Source: CAVPLU01 sp964601325 (GTDB lineage Archaea; Thermoproteota; Bathyarchaeia; 40CM-2-53-6). From it: DNA of 6,605 bases. The translations under genes and the position numbers were made by a program. A model generated the notes under the pieces. The model worked only from the letters and a program-made list of their open reading frames with translations. It did not search any database and had not been told where the DNA came from. Below, one piece after another: positions 5,424 to 6,605 of the stretch (position 1 is the first letter of the stretch; the number at the start of each line of letters is the position of its first letter). The DNA lies in NCBI GenBank assembly GCA_964601325.1, contig CAZRNA010000084.1, positions 1 through 6,605 of the forward strand, given 5' to 3'.

Positions 5424-6389
5424 TTATGGTTGTTGGCCACTACGGGTTACCAGCTTCGTTGTAGCGAAGAGTCCATGCTGAGTTGATGCTGCAATCTGGG
5501 GTACGCCGATTAGGTCTTGGAGTATTAGTAGCGCCCGCGAGAGAACTGCGAACGCCAACGCCAACCGAACATCCACGCCCAGCAGTAGGAAGATGCCCAC
5601 GATCGCGCCTTCCTGGAAACCTATTCCAGATGGTGTGAGCGGCACAAATCCGAACGCTGTAATTAGAGGATGGAGGAGAAAAAACCCGAGCCATCCAATA
5701 TTGGTTATTCCAAGCGCCAAGCCTAGGAAATACCATTCGAATCCCTTCAGAATCCAAGACAGCGTCGATATCAGCGCAATCTCAGGTATCCCACTTCGAG
5801 TCTTCATGGCGTTCTCGCCGAACTCTTCTAGCTTCGCCATCACACCAGCCGTGAAGCGCGCGAGCCACCTTGATCCGGCGATTCTCCGGATTATTGCGGC
5901 TGCCCTTGGAGACCAGATTATCGCAGCCAAGACGAAACCGCCCAGAAGCATGAGCCCGATGCCTATCAGGCCGATCCAAAACAGTTCCCGAGTCATGCTC
6001 ATCTGATTCAAGAGGAAGACCAACGCCAAGGCCCCACCAAGAACCTTCACGAGAAACTCGATTGACTGTATACCGAGAACACAGGAAAGACTTGCTGAAG
6101 TGTCTATGCCTTGGTTCATCAGATACACTGGCGTTAGCACGTATCCGGTTCTTCCAGGCGTGAAATCACTAGTCAACATCCCACTGTAATGAGCCAAGTA
6201 TGTTTTGCCGAATGTTGCCTTGACTCCTTGTCTTCGAAGAACCCTGATGATTCGTATAGTGAAGAATATGTTGATCAGGAAATAGGCGAGAAAGGCGAGC
6301 AGGAAATATGATGGATTTGTTCTAGTTAGAACCATCACTAGCGTGTTCAATCCCACGTACCATACTAGCGCTCCCAAAATGACGCCCAT
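5424..6389 (-). CDS. flippase-like integral membrane protein (UPF0104/LPG_synthase_TM family)
   Basis: 321 residues from ATG 6389; a TTG at 6395 would add two. It has about eight hydrophobic segments (near 1-21, 27-48, 102-128, 137-159, 202-228, 233-252, 260-273 and 276-292). Family marks are HYSGMLTSDFTPGRTG (67-82) after the second helix, IQSIEFLVKVLGG in the third, and PLTPSGIGFQE (250-260), the usual proline/glycine loop with a conserved glutamate. The bacterial family member MprF makes and flips lysyl-phosphatidylglycerol, but proteins consisting only of this domain are widespread in archaea, where the domain also occurs behind a glycosyltransferase, as in AglD of Haloferax. A role in handling polyprenyl-linked sugars or lipids is inferred only. 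The start is uncertain: there is no Shine-Dalgarno, and the frame stays open upstream with hydrophobic residues (RLRLLSLQLL) to a TGA at 6444-6446. Convergent with the DedA gene. Confidence 0.85.
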   Translation of the reverse strand: MGVILGALVWYVGLNTLVMVLTRTNPSYFLLAFLAYFLINIFFTIRIIRVLRRQGVKATFGKTYLAHYSGMLTSDFTPGRTGYVLTPVYLMNQGIDTSASLSCVLGIQSIEFLVKVLGGALALVFLLNQMSMTRELFWIGLIGIGLMLLGGFVLAAIIWSPRAAAIIRRIAGSRWLARFTAGVMAKLEEFGENAMKTRSGIPEIALISTLSWILKGFEWYFLGLALGITNIGWLGFFLLHPLITAFGFVPLTPSGIGFQEGAIVGIFLLLGVDVRLALAFAVLSRALLILQDLIGVPQIAASTQHGLFATTKLVTRSGQQP

Positions 6390-6443
6390 GAGCAATAGTT
6401 GTGATAGCAGGCGCAGCCTGCCGCTCGGAAGCTGTATGTTGTT

Positions 6444-6605
6444 TCACCGCAGGCTCCAAAATGCGGTGCAGCATATTTCACTTACGCATGGGTTCGGAAG
6501 AATCTCTCTGACCCACCAGGTCATCATTGTGCGCGAAAAGATGAGGAGTCTGTAGTCTTCGAGTGCGCGCTTGTTAGCGCGAGTACGTGTGATGGAATTC
6601 GTGTG
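6444..6605 (-). CDS. possible 3' part of an upstream gene, product unknown (partial)
   Basis: A frame open from the right edge for 53 codons ends in TGA at 6446-6444. Its product is rich in basic and aromatic residues (KRALEDYRLLIF, TWWVREILP) with several cysteines near the end, and I do not recognise it. It lies in the same frame as the flippase-like gene, separated by that TGA and about 16-18 codons. The C-terminal half of a polyprenyl glycosyltransferase is one option, since that is the domain which precedes UPF0104 in AglD, but no motif supports it. The stretch is short enough to be open by chance. Confidence 0.3.
   Translation of the reverse strand, partial: HTNSITRTRANKRALEDYRLLIFSRTMMTWWVREILPNPCVSEICCTAFWSLR
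6566..6581. repeat. short perfect hairpin
   Basis: CGCGCT and AGCGCG are exact reverse complements around TGTT. With a 6-bp GC-rich stem and no T-run after it, it is more likely chance or a codon-level coincidence within the partial frame than a terminator. Confidence 0.25.

Noticed and set aside
6343..6555. A 70-residue + strand protein at the right end
   Set aside because: It overlaps the start of the flippase-like gene on the other strand, and its Ser/His/Arg-rich composition suggests a shadow frame.
1..6605. CRISPR array, insertion sequence or attachment site
   Set aside because: No regularly spaced direct repeats, transposase motifs, terminal inverted repeats or tRNA-end duplications were visible.

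Overview
The window looks like a piece of an uncultured archaeal genome assembly of roughly balanced base composition. Two thiolase genes are each followed by a DUF35 (zinc ribbon plus OB-fold) gene, which is an arrangement typical of archaea. Possible TATA-like elements and an apparently leaderless start also fit an archaeon. Exact lineage cannot be read from the sequence. A run of 100 N at 3585-3684 marks a scaffold join of unknown true size.

Left part, + strand (1-3584): a thiolase-fold protein whose nucleophilic cysteine is replaced by glycine, then a long DUF35 protein whose Shine-Dalgarno overlaps the thiolase stop. After 91 nt come a second thiolase that keeps the full catalytic set and a compact DUF35 protein that runs into the gap. 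DUF35 partners are known to bridge or dock onto archaeal acetoacetyl-CoA thiolases and onto bacterial BbsB and Ltp2, so the layout suggests two separate thiolase/DUF35 complexes. No HMG-CoA synthase is present between or beside them in the window, so this is not the usual mevalonate cluster. The Cys-less pair is the most interesting item: by analogy with the steroid aldolase Ltp2-ChsH2(DUF35), it may be a C-C lyase rather than a thiolase.

Middle (3685-4366): a 3'-truncated methylmalonyl-CoA epimerase on the - strand, pointing into the gap. A TATA-like box and a perfect 7-bp inverted repeat lie just upstream of its GTG start. About 400 nt with no convincing gene follow. The epimerase joins propionyl-/methylmalonyl-CoA to succinyl-CoA and fits an acyl-CoA metabolism neighbourhood.

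Right part (4367-6605): a DedA-family membrane protein (+) with an uncharacterised membrane-embedded N-terminal extension converges on a flippase-like integral membrane protein of the UPF0104/LPG-synthase-TM family (-), with 43 nt between them. Upstream of the latter an open frame enters from the window edge and ends at an in-frame TGA. It may be the tail of another gene, possibly a glycosyltransferase, but this is unproven. Both membrane families are linked to polyprenyl-phosphate or lipid handling, so this end may serve the cell envelope and be unrelated to the thiolase cluster.
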